From: a virus
Length of the DNA stretch: 64,000 bases
Strand: one strand, 5' to 3'
Virus record (IMG/VR): IMGVR_UViG_3300037141_000243
Span: 1-64,000 of that record
Of the stretch, positions 16,959-26,229 are shown in pieces. The translations under genes were made by a program, and so were the position numbers. Below the pieces are notes generated by a model. That model was not told the DNA's origin and ran no database searches. It saw only the letters and a list, made by a program, of their open reading frames with translations. The first letter of the stretch is position 1. The number at the start of each line of letters is the position of its first letter.

Positions 16959-17933
16959 TCAGCAGCCCAATGCGTTTGCTTGCCACGATGCGCAAGACCA
17001 ATAGCGGAAAGATTGGATATACATATCAATAGCGCTGGGTGGCGAACCACAGTTCGGCTGTCCCCCGCCGCATTGTTCGGCCATCCACATATTAACAATG
17101 TGAAGCTGGCTTTCTGTGTCTGCGGTAGTTGAGCCACTGGTCACGACACTATGATCGTAATACCAGACAATCCCCGGCCCTCCGCCACATGCCCCTGATC
17201 CCACAAATGTTCCGCACCATAAAATTCCGATTGTGTGAAACACTGTTGGGTCGCCGGGCGATACTGAGCCAGACGCACCAGAACTGTTGGTCGTCCCATT
17301 GCACTGTGCATCGCCGGGGCCGTTTGTCTGATGCAAGGTCACATGCAACGTGCTGTCGGTATTGTAGCTCCACTCGTTGTCTATTTCGCTATACGGTGGC
17401 GCTGTTCCAGATACGGGTAATGTGGGAAAGCCTTGTGCCAGACAATTTTTCCCGGTCGTGAGCCCGAGTAACCATTCTGCACCCCATGCGGCAGTGTTGT
17501 TCGGCGTGTATCTTACGACCCACTCATAATAGCCATGACCAAAAGCGCGGTAGGTCGAAAGCGATCTATCGCCGGACGAAATTGTAGGCAACGGGCAAAG
17601 CGTTCCGGGGTTTGTAGTCGGTAGTGGGCATCCAGTTGTTGCAAAGGCTGTTACCCATTGCAGATGAATATTCCCGCTTGCGTCAACGCTGATGTAAGAA
17701 GATGGCACCGAATAAAAGCTCGGCGCTCCTTGCCACAGTCCATTGTGCCACATATGGCCGGCGGCTGTTCCGGTTTGGTCAATGTCAAAGCCGGTAGCTG
17801 CGTCCTGATTGCTGGCAAGCGTTGAGAATAGATTGGCGCTGGCTTCAATCGGCGGGGTTAGGTTTTCAGTCGGAACAACGCCGCCAAAGGCGCAGAGGCT
17901 TGCCCATAGGGCGACGACGATAGTTAGTCGCAT
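16959..17933 (-). CDS. Exported GH16-like glycoside hydrolase (candidate depolymerase)
   Basis: 324 residues. Residues 1-18 form a Sec-type signal (MRLTIVVALWASLCAFGG). The body has the layout of family 16 glycoside hydrolases: GYYEWVVRYTP, AAWGAEWLLGL, then EIDNE at 183-187, matching the GH16 active-site pattern E-x-D-x-E, followed by a His in LHVTLHQT, and FHTIGILW near 235 with YYDHSVV. GH16 enzymes cut beta-glucans and galactans with a retaining mechanism. A role in breaking host surface polysaccharide is likely but unproven. Cys-rich C-terminus suggests disulphides outside the cytoplasm. Confidence 0.7.
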   Translation of the reverse strand: MRLTIVVALWASLCAFGGVVPTENLTPPIEASANLFSTLASNQDAATGFDIDQTGTAAGHMWHNGLWQGAPSFYSVPSSYISVDASGNIHLQWVTAFATTGCPLPTTNPGTLCPLPTISSGDRSLSTYRAFGHGYYEWVVRYTPNNTAAWGAEWLLGLTTGKNCLAQGFPTLPVSGTAPPYSEIDNEWSYNTDSTLHVTLHQTNGPGDAQCNGTTNSSGASGSVSPGDPTVFHTIGILWCGTFVGSGACGGGPGIVWYYDHSVVTSGSTTADTESQLHIVNMWMAEQCGGGQPNCGSPPSAIDMYIQSFRYWSCASWQANALGC

Positions 17934-20312
17934 TTAATTCCCGCCGCGATAATCGTACCAACCAAGCGTATTGAGAGCGACACCTGCCTCCGTTCCATTG
18001 GTATTTATGTCAATTTGCGAAGATGTGTTTGTGCCGACTTCTGCAAAAGCAACTGTGGATGGCACGTACGCATTCGTGTAGCACTGATAATTATTATTCC
18101 CATTGGTGGTGCTGCCTGCGGTTGGGTCGAATAAGACAGTGGCTATAGCAAGTGACGATCCGCAATAGTAATTGAACTTTGCTATGACATTCACGCCAAG
18201 AGGAACTGTTAAAGTTGTGGCAGTTGTTCCAGAACTTAATGTCGCGCTGCTTAAATCTCCAACCGGCGCTGTCCAGATGAAATTTCCGCCTCGTTGCGTG
18301 TAGGCAATGATATGCGCAGAGCCGTCCGTCTTGAACGAACCAAGCCGTCGATATTCTGACCCGGTAATACCGCTTGGCTTGTTGGCGCATGTTGCCGAAG
18401 TGTCGAACGAATAATCCGTTGTCCCGGCGTTTTTCCATTCGCAGACGTGATACCAAGTCGAATTAGCAATCGTGAGGCCGTTCCCCATGCCATTGCTGCC
18501 AGAGCCCGATGCCCAAGCGCCAGCGGTTGATTTGGTGAAGGCTGCCGCCGTCAGTTCATCGGTATTAGTGCTGTCAGCCGCTTGGCAAGCTGCAATGTCA
18601 AGAATGCTGTTAGGTGTGCCGCCATCATTCGAGAGGGTGCAACCGCCGATGCTGTTATAGACAACAGATGATCCGCCGCCGCCCGATGAATTTATCGTGC
18701 AAGATATGGACGAAGAACTGTTGCAGGTACCGGAAACCGTAACGTTGGTTCCGGCGATAATGTCAACGCTCGAAACGCCGCTGCCAGCACCTGTGTTGCA
18801 ATTAATGACCGTGCCGGAAGATGTGTAAGTGCAATAATCGCCATTGGTCAGCGTGCCAAACGTAACGGTCGCGCCAGGCATCTGGGCGGCGGCAACTGCT
18901 CCGCTGATATTGGTGAACGCAGGCTGCGCCGAACTCCACACACCATTGGCGCTCAATCCAGTAAGGAAATTGTTCGTGACTGGCGTAAAGGCCGGAACGA
19001 TGTTTGCCGAGATCGCTGACCATGCGCCGGTCCCAACCTTTTTCAGAATGTACCAGCCGTAGGTATTGTCTACCTGGATGGAGGCATTGACGCCGTTGAT
19101 CGTGTCGGTGCCGTTTGGAGCGACTAAAAGATGATAAGTGGCTCCAACCGCGCCGCAATCGCCAACCACAATCTCCTGCCCGGTCGTGTAGCTGGTCGTA
19201 GCCAGCAGCGAGAGAGTGCGATTTGCGGTGAACGTGGTCGAGAAGCAAGCCGCCTTATCGGTACTCGCCATCGTGTAATTGCTGTCGGCGGCGTGATTGG
19301 TAAGCTGTGCTTCGGTGAATGTGGCGCTGCCCGCGCTGCCGCTTACCGTAAAGCCAAGGCCAGCCGATAGTGTTGCGGTATTGGTAACGCTGTTGCCGAG
19401 AAGGTCTTGGGTAGTTAGGGGTGAACCGCTACTGGTCGATGTAATAATACCCCCCGTGCAGGTGATCGTAGTCCCGTCGCACTTGACGCCGCCGAAGGCC
19501 GCCGTCGTGGCCAACGGAAGGATCGAAGGGGTGAGGAGGCCACCGCTTGTTGTCTCAACGATGGTGCTGTTGCCGGTCAGGCCGTAAGGAAGCTCCTGGA
19601 GAACACCGCTCGTGTCGATTTCCACGCGCCCGCTCGTACCGGAAGTTATGGTCGTCGATCCAACCGTTAGGCCGCCGGACCCGGCGGGGGTGGACCACGT
19701 ATTGTCGCCGCGAAGATACGTTGTGCTGCCGGGCGTACCAGTCGCTGTCGTTCCGGTCGAAGCTACGAGCCCGCCCGCATTCGTCAGCGTAAGCGAAGAC
19801 GGAGTTCCACCAGCACCGTTGAATAGAACAGGAGCGCCGGCTGAGCCAACGTTTACCCCAAGGGCTGTAAGAATACCGGTCCCGGTTGTAGTAGTCGATG
19901 GCGCTGATCCAGCCCCGCCACCAATCACCAAGGCGCTCGTCGCAAGCACCCCGCTGGAAAGCCACGTGCTGCTGCTATTGAAATACGGGATACCGCCGCT
20001 GGTGCCGGCAACCGTAAACGCCAAGGTACCCGTGCTTGTAATCGGGGAGCCGGCAATTGAAAGCAGGCCGCCAACAAAAGTCGCGCCAACATGGGTAACT
20101 GTTCCGCTACCGGTACCGCCACCGGTACCGCACGCATTACCGTTCGCATCCATCGTGCCTTGAAGCAAAGACCCCACCGTATAGGTAGGCGCTCCGCATG
20201 ACGCGACGACCCGGTATTGCGGGCCAGCACCAGAGCTGATCCCTTGTGAAACAGCAGGGCCAATAAACGCAAACGCAAATAGCGGTGCGGCAAAGAGTAA
20301 TTTTCTGATCAT
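17934..20312 (-). CDS. Tail fibre-like repeat protein with Sec signal peptide
   Basis: 792 residues. It starts MIRKLLFAAPLFAFAFIGPA with probable cleavage near AVSQG. The mature protein is built from Gly/Thr/Ser-rich repeats (TYLRGDNTWSTPAG, GVWSSAQPAFTNISGAV), characteristic of phage fibres and adhesins, with long beta stretches and a C-terminal domain about 560-792 (SDGGTPNSILDIAACQAADS, FKTDGSAHIIAYTQRGG). The start overlaps the stop of the next gene upstream as ATGA. Likely receptor-binding fibre. The signal peptide is clear to the eye and unusual for a fibre. Confidence 0.7.
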   Translation of the reverse strand: MIRKLLFAAPLFAFAFIGPAVSQGISSGAGPQYRVVASCGAPTYTVGSLLQGTMDANGNACGTGGGTGSGTVTHVGATFVGGLLSIAGSPITSTGTLAFTVAGTSGGIPYFNSSSTWLSSGVLATSALVIGGGAGSAPSTTTTGTGILTALGVNVGSAGAPVLFNGAGGTPSSLTLTNAGGLVASTGTTATGTPGSTTYLRGDNTWSTPAGSGGLTVGSTTITSGTSGRVEIDTSGVLQELPYGLTGNSTIVETTSGGLLTPSILPLATTAAFGGVKCDGTTITCTGGIITSTSSGSPLTTQDLLGNSVTNTATLSAGLGFTVSGSAGSATFTEAQLTNHAADSNYTMASTDKAACFSTTFTANRTLSLLATTSYTTGQEIVVGDCGAVGATYHLLVAPNGTDTINGVNASIQVDNTYGWYILKKVGTGAWSAISANIVPAFTPVTNNFLTGLSANGVWSSAQPAFTNISGAVAAAQMPGATVTFGTLTNGDYCTYTSSGTVINCNTGAGSGVSSVDIIAGTNVTVSGTCNSSSSISCTINSSGGGGSSVVYNSIGGCTLSNDGGTPNSILDIAACQAADSTNTDELTAAAFTKSTAGAWASGSGSNGMGNGLTIANSTWYHVCEWKNAGTTDYSFDTSATCANKPSGITGSEYRRLGSFKTDGSAHIIAYTQRGGNFIWTAPVGDLSSATLSSGTTATTLTVPLGVNVIAKFNYYCGSSLAIATVLFDPTAGSTTNGNNNYQCYTNAYVPSTVAFAEVGTNTSSQIDINTNGTEAGVALNTLGWYDYRGGN

Positions 20313-20680
20313 TGGAATTGCCCCGTCAAGATTTGCATGTTGGTCATATTCGCGGTCGATCCTGTGGTGTTGGCAATGGCAGCTACAAAGGAAAGGTAAG
20401 GCACCTTGTCTGTAGTGCCGACAGACCCCGGCGTTGCAATAACCAAAGCCTGGGTCGATACATCAATCAGGATAGTCCCGGCCAGATCGGCGTAGCGGGT
20501 AACCGTAAGAGTTACCGCCTGATCAGATGTTGCGTAGAAAACTATCCCGCCAAAACCTGCCGGCATAAGATCAGATGACCATGTCCCGGTAGTGGCTACC
20601 AAGCTCGCGGGAAATGGAATAGGTGGCACAGCGGGCATCGTCCCACAATTTGGGTAAGATTTCAGAGGCGTAAGAGCCAT
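20309..20680 (-). CDS. Small beta-rich protein of the fibre cluster
   Basis: 123 residues, start ATG 20680. It looks like a compact beta sandwich: WSSDLMPAGFGGIVFYATSDQAVTLTV, RYADLAGTILIDVS, and VPYLSFVAAIANTTGSTANM. Such modules in phages are often attachment or head-fibre proteins. It overlaps the downstream fibre gene by four bases, so the two are co-translated. Precise role not recognised. Confidence 0.55.
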   Translation of the reverse strand: MALTPLKSYPNCGTMPAVPPIPFPASLVATTGTWSSDLMPAGFGGIVFYATSDQAVTLTVTRYADLAGTILIDVSTQALVIATPGSVGTTDKVPYLSFVAAIANTTGSTANMTNMQILTGQFQ

Positions 20681-20695
20681 TCGGGTTTGTCCTTT

Positions 20696-20773
20696 TCAGG
20701 GGGAAAGGAAATAGGCAAAAGCCAAAGCGGTAATGCCAATCAGGATCATCCACGTGATGAAACTGTAAAACAT
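20696..20773 (-). CDS. 25-residue membrane peptide
   Basis: Frame starting ATG at 20773, one base after the stop of the minor head protein, encoding MFYSFITWMILIGITALAFA and ending at TGA 20696-20698. It is almost entirely one hydrophobic helix. No clear ribosome site, so translation would rely on coupling. One of several microproteins of this type in the window. Confidence 0.35.
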   Translation of the reverse strand: MFYSFITWMILIGITALAFAYFLSP

Positions 20774-20774
20774 C

Positions 20775-21611
20775 TTAGGCATTCTGTTGTTCGCGCACAG
20801 CCTTGAGGGCGTCGCGACCCTTAGCCGTTATCATGGACGCGGGGAGGTCCGAGATTGAGTATTGATACTCGTAATGGCAAGAACAGTAAATTAGCTCCCC
20901 AGGTTTTTCAATGCTATCCGTGTAACCATTGGGACCTTTGTTCATAAACCCCGCCTTCATCGCCCAATTGTTCTTGACGGCGTAAATCTTACCCTCGCGG
21001 GCAATATGCTCAGGCCGCGGATCATAGCCGGCGCGTCGTCCTGTGTGACGCCAGATGGCAGCAATAGCCCCGCCATCGGTTGCGATGATCTCGTTGATCG
21101 CAGACACCAGCTTGGCGTTCTGGTCAATGAGTACCCGGCGCTCTTCAAAGGGCAGGCCCTTAACCGCTTTCTTGATGCCCTTCTTGGCGTCAACCTTATC
21201 GGTCGCCTTGCTGCCGCCCTTGGGTATGGATGTAGCCCAACCCTGGAAGCGGCGTAAGGTGGCTTCCGTCATCTCCTCGCGATTCAATTTGATCAGGCTG
21301 GCGCTCGCCATGATGCGGCGATCCAGCTCGGCGCGAAGGTGGGGTGCGATGCGGTCTATTGTAAAGCGTTCCACGCCTTGGTGGAATTGTGCGATGTTGC
21401 CTTGCTCGATCATCTTCTTGTAAGTCAGGGTCAGCACCTCACGCAACATTTCATCTAATTTGTAGAGTGGCACAAAGCTGGTATCAATTGCGTCACGCAG
21501 GCGCTTGGTCCAGTAGGCCACGCGAGCGGGATCGTCGTAGCCATGCTCCGCCATATTGGCGACTGCCTCATTCAAAATTGAATAGAAGTCGTCCCGTTTA
21601 TTGGGGGGCAT
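20775..21611 (-). CDS. Minor head / head morphogenesis protein (Mu F-like)
   Basis: 278 residues. The C-terminus carries the pattern of the Mu F / SPP1 gp7 minor head family: IWRHTGRRAGYDPRPEHIAR, EGKIYAV, GYTDSIEKPGELIYCSCHYEYQY. The N-terminal part is helical. These proteins enter the prohead near the portal and are injected or aid assembly. It is two genes downstream of the portal, the expected order. The ATG overlaps the upstream stop as TAATG. Confidence 0.75.
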   Translation of the reverse strand: MPPNKRDDFYSILNEAVANMAEHGYDDPARVAYWTKRLRDAIDTSFVPLYKLDEMLREVLTLTYKKMIEQGNIAQFHQGVERFTIDRIAPHLRAELDRRIMASASLIKLNREEMTEATLRRFQGWATSIPKGGSKATDKVDAKKGIKKAVKGLPFEERRVLIDQNAKLVSAINEIIATDGGAIAAIWRHTGRRAGYDPRPEHIAREGKIYAVKNNWAMKAGFMNKGPNGYTDSIEKPGELIYCSCHYEYQYSISDLPASMITAKGRDALKAVREQQNA

Positions 21612-22084
21612 TATTTCTTCAAACGCCGCGTGCGCTCAGCGTAGTCTACTATATCCCCGCTGGGCACCATGCGAAACTTTCCATCACCGAGAGGATCAGA
21701 ACCGTAATCCCCCGGTCGATTTGTATTTATTGCCCGACGAATTGGGGTAAGTGTTTTACGATCAAGTTCATAAGCGCCCATAACTGTGGGGCGCTCTTGA
21801 TCCCGTAATTTATCAGAACCCTTTGCATCGCTACGCAGCTTACCATTCAGGCTAATTTTTGCTTCTCTATACCCCAGGCCAAGCGGATCGGGGGAGGGCC
21901 TAAGACGTTTCAATTGTTTTTCTGCCGCCTCACGTGTGCGCTCAATCGAACTAGTACGCCCATCGGAACCAATAACGTGGAAAAACACACCGTTATTATT
22001 GTGCTGTTGGATAAAGGGCGTAATCGCGTCAGCCTTTGCCTTTAGGCTATCCAGCCGCGCGGCAATGTCCTGAAGCTTTCCCAT
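21611..22084 (-). CDS. Hypothetical portal-region protein
   Basis: 157 residues from the ATG at 22084, which forms TAATG with the upstream stop; an in-frame start 14 codons upstream has no support. Helical N-terminus (LQDIAARLDSLKAKADAI), then a small alpha/beta region with FFHVIGSDGRTSSIERT and many Arg/Lys. The first 20 residues resemble the DSLKARADA motif of the 12839-14017 protein, suggesting a shared short helix. Function unknown. Confidence 0.5.
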   Translation of the reverse strand: MGKLQDIAARLDSLKAKADAITPFIQQHNNNGVFFHVIGSDGRTSSIERTREAAEKQLKRLRPSPDPLGLGYREAKISLNGKLRSDAKGSDKLRDQERPTVMGAYELDRKTLTPIRRAINTNRPGDYGSDPLGDGKFRMVPSGDIVDYAERTRRLKK

Positions 22085-22299
22085 TAGAATCCATTTCCCA
22101 TCAAGCGATGTACCGATGCATAGCAATCCAGCAAACCCTCCAGAGCGGTAATGGTCTGGAATCTCTTATCATCAAGAATCTGCCAATCGCAGCGCCTACA
22201 GGCATCCTGGTACTCAGACATACCCGTGTTAAAGGCCATGGTGGCCCTTTCGGTCTGCAAGGAGGCTTGCTTAAGGACCTCGGCAGAGATGGCCGCCAT
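22084..22299 (-). CDS. Small helical protein after portal
   Basis: 71 residues, coupled to the portal stop by TAATG. Helical, with two Cys (ACRRCDW). It lies between portal and morphogenesis genes; often such proteins are unannotated in related phages. No family recognised. Confidence 0.5.
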   Translation of the reverse strand: MAAISAEVLKQASLQTERATMAFNTGMSEYQDACRRCDWQILDDKRFQTITALEGLLDCYASVHRLMGNGF

Positions 22300-23798
22300 T
22301 AGCCCGCTGTGCCCGCCTCACGGCGATCCTGGAGCAGGCGCAAGAGCTGGCGGCTTTCAATCCGGCCCCGCGTGCTGTCCTTGGAGCTGAACGGGGCTTC
22401 CGGCTTCTCTTGGCCAAGGGCCGCTTGTTGGGGCGGCTCGTAATCAGCAATGGCTTGGTAATCCATAACAAGCGGGGCAGAGAACAGCTTCTTGAGGTCG
22501 TTGATATTATCCGCAGCCCACTGAATCAGTACCGCTTTGTTGTCTGGATCAATTTCGGGGATCAATACCTCGAGGATCGCGATGATGGCTTTAAGCTGTA
22601 CATCGTCTTTCTTTACAAGTTCCGATTCAGGCTCGGTAAGCAGCGATGGCCAGATTGCGCTGAAGCTGTTCTGCCATTTGTAGAACGCTTCTTCGTAGCT
22701 GGTCTTACCGTATTCCTTGGGGAAGAGATTCTGGATGGTGGCGTAGAATTCTTGATTCCAAGCGCGGTGCATCACAATGCGGTCAAAGAAAGCGTAAAGG
22801 GGCTGCATCTGAACGCGGACCTTGTCGATGTACCGGGCCACATATTTGGCGTCCTCGGTGCCTTCGCCAAAGCCTTCCGCAAAGGTTTCCGCATTCAGTA
22901 TCTTGGCCGGCATGTCTGCACCGCTGGCAATGTTCTCCAAGATGTTCTTGCGGCTCTCTGACATGGCAGTATTGACGTTCTGCATGTTGAGCGTCTCGAT
23001 GTCTTCGTCAGGCGTGATACCGATCACATTGCCGGTTACCGCTTCCTTGACAAAATTACGCTTAAGGCCAGCCAGGAACGCCATCGCCTGATCCACCACC
23101 GATCCAGGCTGCTTCATCTTGGCAACAATAACGCCGGCCTTAAGGCTTACCAAATCGTCCGTCACCATGGTCTGGATAAAAGACTTCAGCGGGTAGAGCG
23201 GGCGCTGGTAAACAGAGCGGCCCACATAACCAAAGGCGGATGTGGTATACCCGATATAGATTGGCTTTTCGTTCAGGATAGTCACTGTCCGACTGCGGTG
23301 GTAAGGCACGCCGCTTACGCTAATGCTCCGCACCTTCTGGAAATCAAGATCATTGGGATTTTGATTGAGGACCAAGCTGCCGGATGTGTTCAGCGGATCG
23401 TATACATTGAAGCTGATGTCGGCCTTTGCCAGCCCCTTGAAATCCATCGGCTTAGTCGACACCCAGCCATCAACTAGCATCGCAATGCTGGCAATACCGT
23501 AAACCCGTGACCACCCCATCGTATCCGCAATATGACCGTCGGCCCCGATCTTGTCCCATTCCCGCTTAAAGGCTTCGACGACCTTTTCCTCAGGGCTATC
23601 GGGGCAGGTAATGATGCGGGGTTTGAATTGCGCCATGTCGATAGGCGTGTCAGCAAGCTTCTTACCCAAAGTGTGGTATTGATAAATTACCTTACACATC
23701 TGATAGCTGGGATCAGACCCCGGAAGGATTTGGTCACAGGCCATGATGTCCCATAACGGATTACCTATATTGGACCCGTTAAACTGGATGGTAGCCAT
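22299..23798 (-). CDS. Portal protein (DUF1073-like)
   Basis: 499 residues, ATG 23798. Pattern of the DUF1073 portal family: WDKIGADGHIADTMGWSRVYG, AMLVDG, NVYDPLNTSG, YHRSRTVTIL, GRSVYQRPLYPLKSF, ENIASGADMPAKIL, EGTEDAKYVARYIDKVR, RIVMHRAW. The portal is the dodecameric ring at one capsid vertex that DNA enters through and where terminase and the neck bind. It sits next to terminase upstream and minor head protein downstream. The C-terminal 40 residues are charged and probably flexible. Confidence 0.85.
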   Translation of the reverse strand: MATIQFNGSNIGNPLWDIMACDQILPGSDPSYQMCKVIYQYHTLGKKLADTPIDMAQFKPRIITCPDSPEEKVVEAFKREWDKIGADGHIADTMGWSRVYGIASIAMLVDGWVSTKPMDFKGLAKADISFNVYDPLNTSGSLVLNQNPNDLDFQKVRSISVSGVPYHRSRTVTILNEKPIYIGYTTSAFGYVGRSVYQRPLYPLKSFIQTMVTDDLVSLKAGVIVAKMKQPGSVVDQAMAFLAGLKRNFVKEAVTGNVIGITPDEDIETLNMQNVNTAMSESRKNILENIASGADMPAKILNAETFAEGFGEGTEDAKYVARYIDKVRVQMQPLYAFFDRIVMHRAWNQEFYATIQNLFPKEYGKTSYEEAFYKWQNSFSAIWPSLLTEPESELVKKDDVQLKAIIAILEVLIPEIDPDNKAVLIQWAADNINDLKKLFSAPLVMDYQAIADYEPPQQAALGQEKPEAPFSSKDSTRGRIESRQLLRLLQDRREAGTAG

Positions 23799-23819
23799 TT
23801 GGGGTGTTGGGTATTTCCT

Positions 23820-24290
23820 CTAATGCCTGTTAGCCCGCCCGGACATTAGTTCCTGGGGCGTTAGCTGGCGGATAAATGTAGACGGTTCATAAGTCGATTT
23901 GCTGGCCCGGTCAGCCTTGACGGCCCTGACCATACGCATCTCGTCCTCAAGGCGGGCGAAATGCTTTTTCAGGGTTTGGGGCACAACATCGTATCGGTTT
24001 GCCAGGCTCTCAAGGCTTTCGCCTGATTTGTGCCGGCTGTAGGCGTCAGTGACCTGCCCCATCGTCATGTGGTATAGGGTAGTCCGATGAATACGTCCTA
24101 TAGCGTCAACGCGGTGCCCATCGTGGGGCTGGATCAGCTTGCGCCGTATCAACAATTGGTAAAGGGCTTGGCGAGTAACAGGGACACCAAATTCCTGGAT
24201 GATGTCCTCAAGCGGCACCTTGGCGTTGTAGCGGTCAGCCATCTTAACGGCCAGCTCGTAGCTGCACCATTTCATCCGTGGGCCGCCCAT
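23820..24290 (-). CDS. Helix-turn-helix protein between terminase and portal
   Basis: 156 residues with two possible HTH units: YNAKVPLEDIIQEFGVPVTRQALYQLLIR near the N-terminus and SGESLESLANRYDVVPQTLKKH in the middle. It could be an accessory packaging or regulatory DNA-binding protein. A separate small terminase candidate lies upstream of the large terminase, so this is probably not the small terminase. Start ATG 24290, or the in-frame ATG at 24275. Confidence 0.55.
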   Translation of the reverse strand: MGGPRMKWCSYELAVKMADRYNAKVPLEDIIQEFGVPVTRQALYQLLIRRKLIQPHDGHRVDAIGRIHRTTLYHMTMGQVTDAYSRHKSGESLESLANRYDVVPQTLKKHFARLEDEMRMVRAVKADRASKSTYEPSTFIRQLTPQELMSGRANRH

Positions 24291-24312
24291 TTCAAACTAC
24301 CAGAATAATGTT

Positions 24313-24432
24313 CTAGATGACCCAAACCACAAAACGCACAACGTATACAAAACCAAGCCCCATCAAGACAACTGATCCAACAACGAGGTAAACCGCAAAG
24401 ACGGGGCCGGCAAGATCGGAAAAGGATCGCAT
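24313..24432 (-). CDS. 39-residue membrane protein
   Basis: ATG at 24432 with GGGAGG about eight bases upstream; stop TAG at 24313-24315. One hydrophobic segment, VFAVYLVVGSVVLMGLGF, followed by VYVVRFVVWVI. The strong ribosome site supports coding. Function unknown. Confidence 0.55.
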   Translation of the reverse strand: MRSFSDLAGPVFAVYLVVGSVVLMGLGFVYVVRFVVWVI

Positions 24433-24445
24433 GACAAAGTCCTCC

Positions 24446-25741
24446 CTAATATCCATCAGTATTTCCCAAGGCTAACGCGATACCGTAACAAAACACGTCC
24501 AAAAGGTCATCCTCGCGCCCTGGCGTTTTATCACCAATCCTAAAGCCACAGACTTGTGACAGGAAATGATTACGCGTTGCGCCCTTATAGCTCACAGTCT
24601 TGTCATACGCGTGGGCAGATAGCTTTACCTTTTCCTGGAAGAAGTACCCGGACGCATTGATCGCCCGCTCATCCTTACCCATTGCGGTAAGGTCTGACTC
24701 AATTTCATGCACGTTTTGCCCACGCCGCTTGGCCTGTTGCAGGAGAATGGAGCCGGACGACTTGTCCTCGATGTAGGCCCCAATTGATCCTGACCTTGCG
24801 TGGGTAAGCTGGGCTAATTCTTCAAGCCGGCGAAATACGTTTGGTAGCCAGGTCTCAAGCAAGGCCCCCTCGATCTGCTGGATGTCCCAATCAAGCAATA
24901 CAAGCGGGTAGCCTTTACCAAACTTGGACCGGCTAAAGTAGCCAACCGCCGTACCATCGTTATCCTTGCCGGTCTTGACCGCCGTATCGATGACCGCAAA
25001 GACTGAATCGCATTGTGCGGGCATAGCGACAGGCTGACCATTGACCAACATCTTGTCCTTGGCAAAGAACGCCACCCCGGACCAATCGACAAAGTCGGCT
25101 AATATCTCTTGAGCGTAAACCAGGGGGTGCATGGTCTTGGCCCACGCTTCCAGGTCCTCGCGCGGCAGCAGCGGGTTCTGCTGGCTTGGGGCGTGGTATT
25201 CCTTAAAACCGTGTTCCGGCTCGTTACATATCTTCCAGAAGAATTGATCCGGGTCAGCGCCGTTGGTATTGGACAGGACCAAAGCTGATCCACGGTAATC
25301 AAGTAAAGTCGGCTTGATCGCCTTGGACCAAATGTCCATCATGTTAGGCTTGGTAAACGCAGCCTCATCGATGATGACTTTGTGGTACTTGCGCGAACGA
25401 CCGGCGGATAAGTCTTCCAGGGTCCAGAAGTCTAAGCGGCCCCCGGTAATGGTCCGGATAATGTCGCGGCCCCCGCTTGGGTATTTCCTTACCGGCTCAA
25501 TCACTTCCGATATTTCGTTAATGATTTCTGTGAGGCGCTTGTAGTCGGGGGCGAAGTAACCGACCAGCTCCGACTTGATCAGAGCGTCCTCAGCAATGAT
25601 GCTCCCGAAGGTGCTCTTGCCCCAGCGCCGGCCACAGCGGACCGCGTAGTAGCGGGAGCGGTTGTCAAAGCAGCTTACCTGTCCTGAATGCAGGGTCGGG
25701 AGGTCTACCTCGATTTCCCGATGCTTTCCAGCGGCACTCAT
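24446..25741 (-). CDS. terL: Large terminase subunit (packaging ATPase-nuclease)
   Basis: 431 residues. Walker A CGRRWGKS at 36-43, Walker B KVIIDEA at 121-127, coupling-type SALVLSNTNG following, then an RNase-H-like nuclease with AVIDTAVKTGKDNDGTAV, IGAYIEDKSSG and DDLLDVFCYG carrying the expected acidic residues. It powers DNA translocation into the prohead and cuts concatemers. Gene order small terminase, one small gene, large terminase, HTH gene, portal is standard. Confidence 0.92.
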   Translation of the reverse strand: MSAAGKHREIEVDLPTLHSGQVSCFDNRSRYYAVRCGRRWGKSTFGSIIAEDALIKSELVGYFAPDYKRLTEIINEISEVIEPVRKYPSGGRDIIRTITGGRLDFWTLEDLSAGRSRKYHKVIIDEAAFTKPNMMDIWSKAIKPTLLDYRGSALVLSNTNGADPDQFFWKICNEPEHGFKEYHAPSQQNPLLPREDLEAWAKTMHPLVYAQEILADFVDWSGVAFFAKDKMLVNGQPVAMPAQCDSVFAVIDTAVKTGKDNDGTAVGYFSRSKFGKGYPLVLLDWDIQQIEGALLETWLPNVFRRLEELAQLTHARSGSIGAYIEDKSSGSILLQQAKRRGQNVHEIESDLTAMGKDERAINASGYFFQEKVKLSAHAYDKTVSYKGATRNHFLSQVCGFRIGDKTPGREDDLLDVFCYGIALALGNTDGY

Positions 25742-25743
25742 GG

Positions 25744-26229
25744 TTAGGTAGTCGGACCAGCGTGGCCTGCCGGGATACCGCTAGACCCCACAAAGCCGTG
25801 CCAATGGCAGCCCTCGGTAGGCTTTCGTTTGGCATCAAGCAGGATGGAAGGCGTCAGGACCAAATTGTCGATCGTGGTGCCGCTGGCGGTCCATCGGGAC
25901 GGTTTACCATCAGCGTCGTGGCTGCTTGCCTCGTCTGGAACGTTGCGGCCAGCAAACGTCACCATAACGGCGTGCGTCCCTACAGACCCCCCGTTTTTGG
26001 TAAAGCACTTGGGGCACAGGAACATGATGTGGTCCGCTTCGGCAACGGTCGCAACGTCGTGATGCCCGTACCGGGTAGGCGTCGGGCTCCACATGAACTT
26101 GCTGCCGTCGTCCTCCCGGAAGAGGTACATCCCCTTACAGTCGCCCTCCTCGGTCTCGATCTCGGACGTGGTAACGGCCACGGTCTTTTGCAAGTCCGCT
26201 TCAAGCTGCCGCAGGGGTATTGATGTCAT
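25744..26229 (-). CDS. Cys/His protein resembling DUF6527
   Basis: 161 residues, coupled to the small terminase stop by ATGA. FLCPKC, WTASGTTIDNLVLTPSIL and GCHWHGFVGSSGIPAG resemble the DUF6527 pattern (CxxC, a TPS strand, then CxxH and a short beta turn), which occurs widely in phages near terminase genes and may bind a metal. Function unknown. Confidence 0.5.
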   Translation of the reverse strand: MTSIPLRQLEADLQKTVAVTTSEIETEEGDCKGMYLFREDDGSKFMWSPTPTRYGHHDVATVAEADHIMFLCPKCFTKNGGSVGTHAVMVTFAGRNVPDEASSHDADGKPSRWTASGTTIDNLVLTPSILLDAKRKPTEGCHWHGFVGSSGIPAGHAGPTT

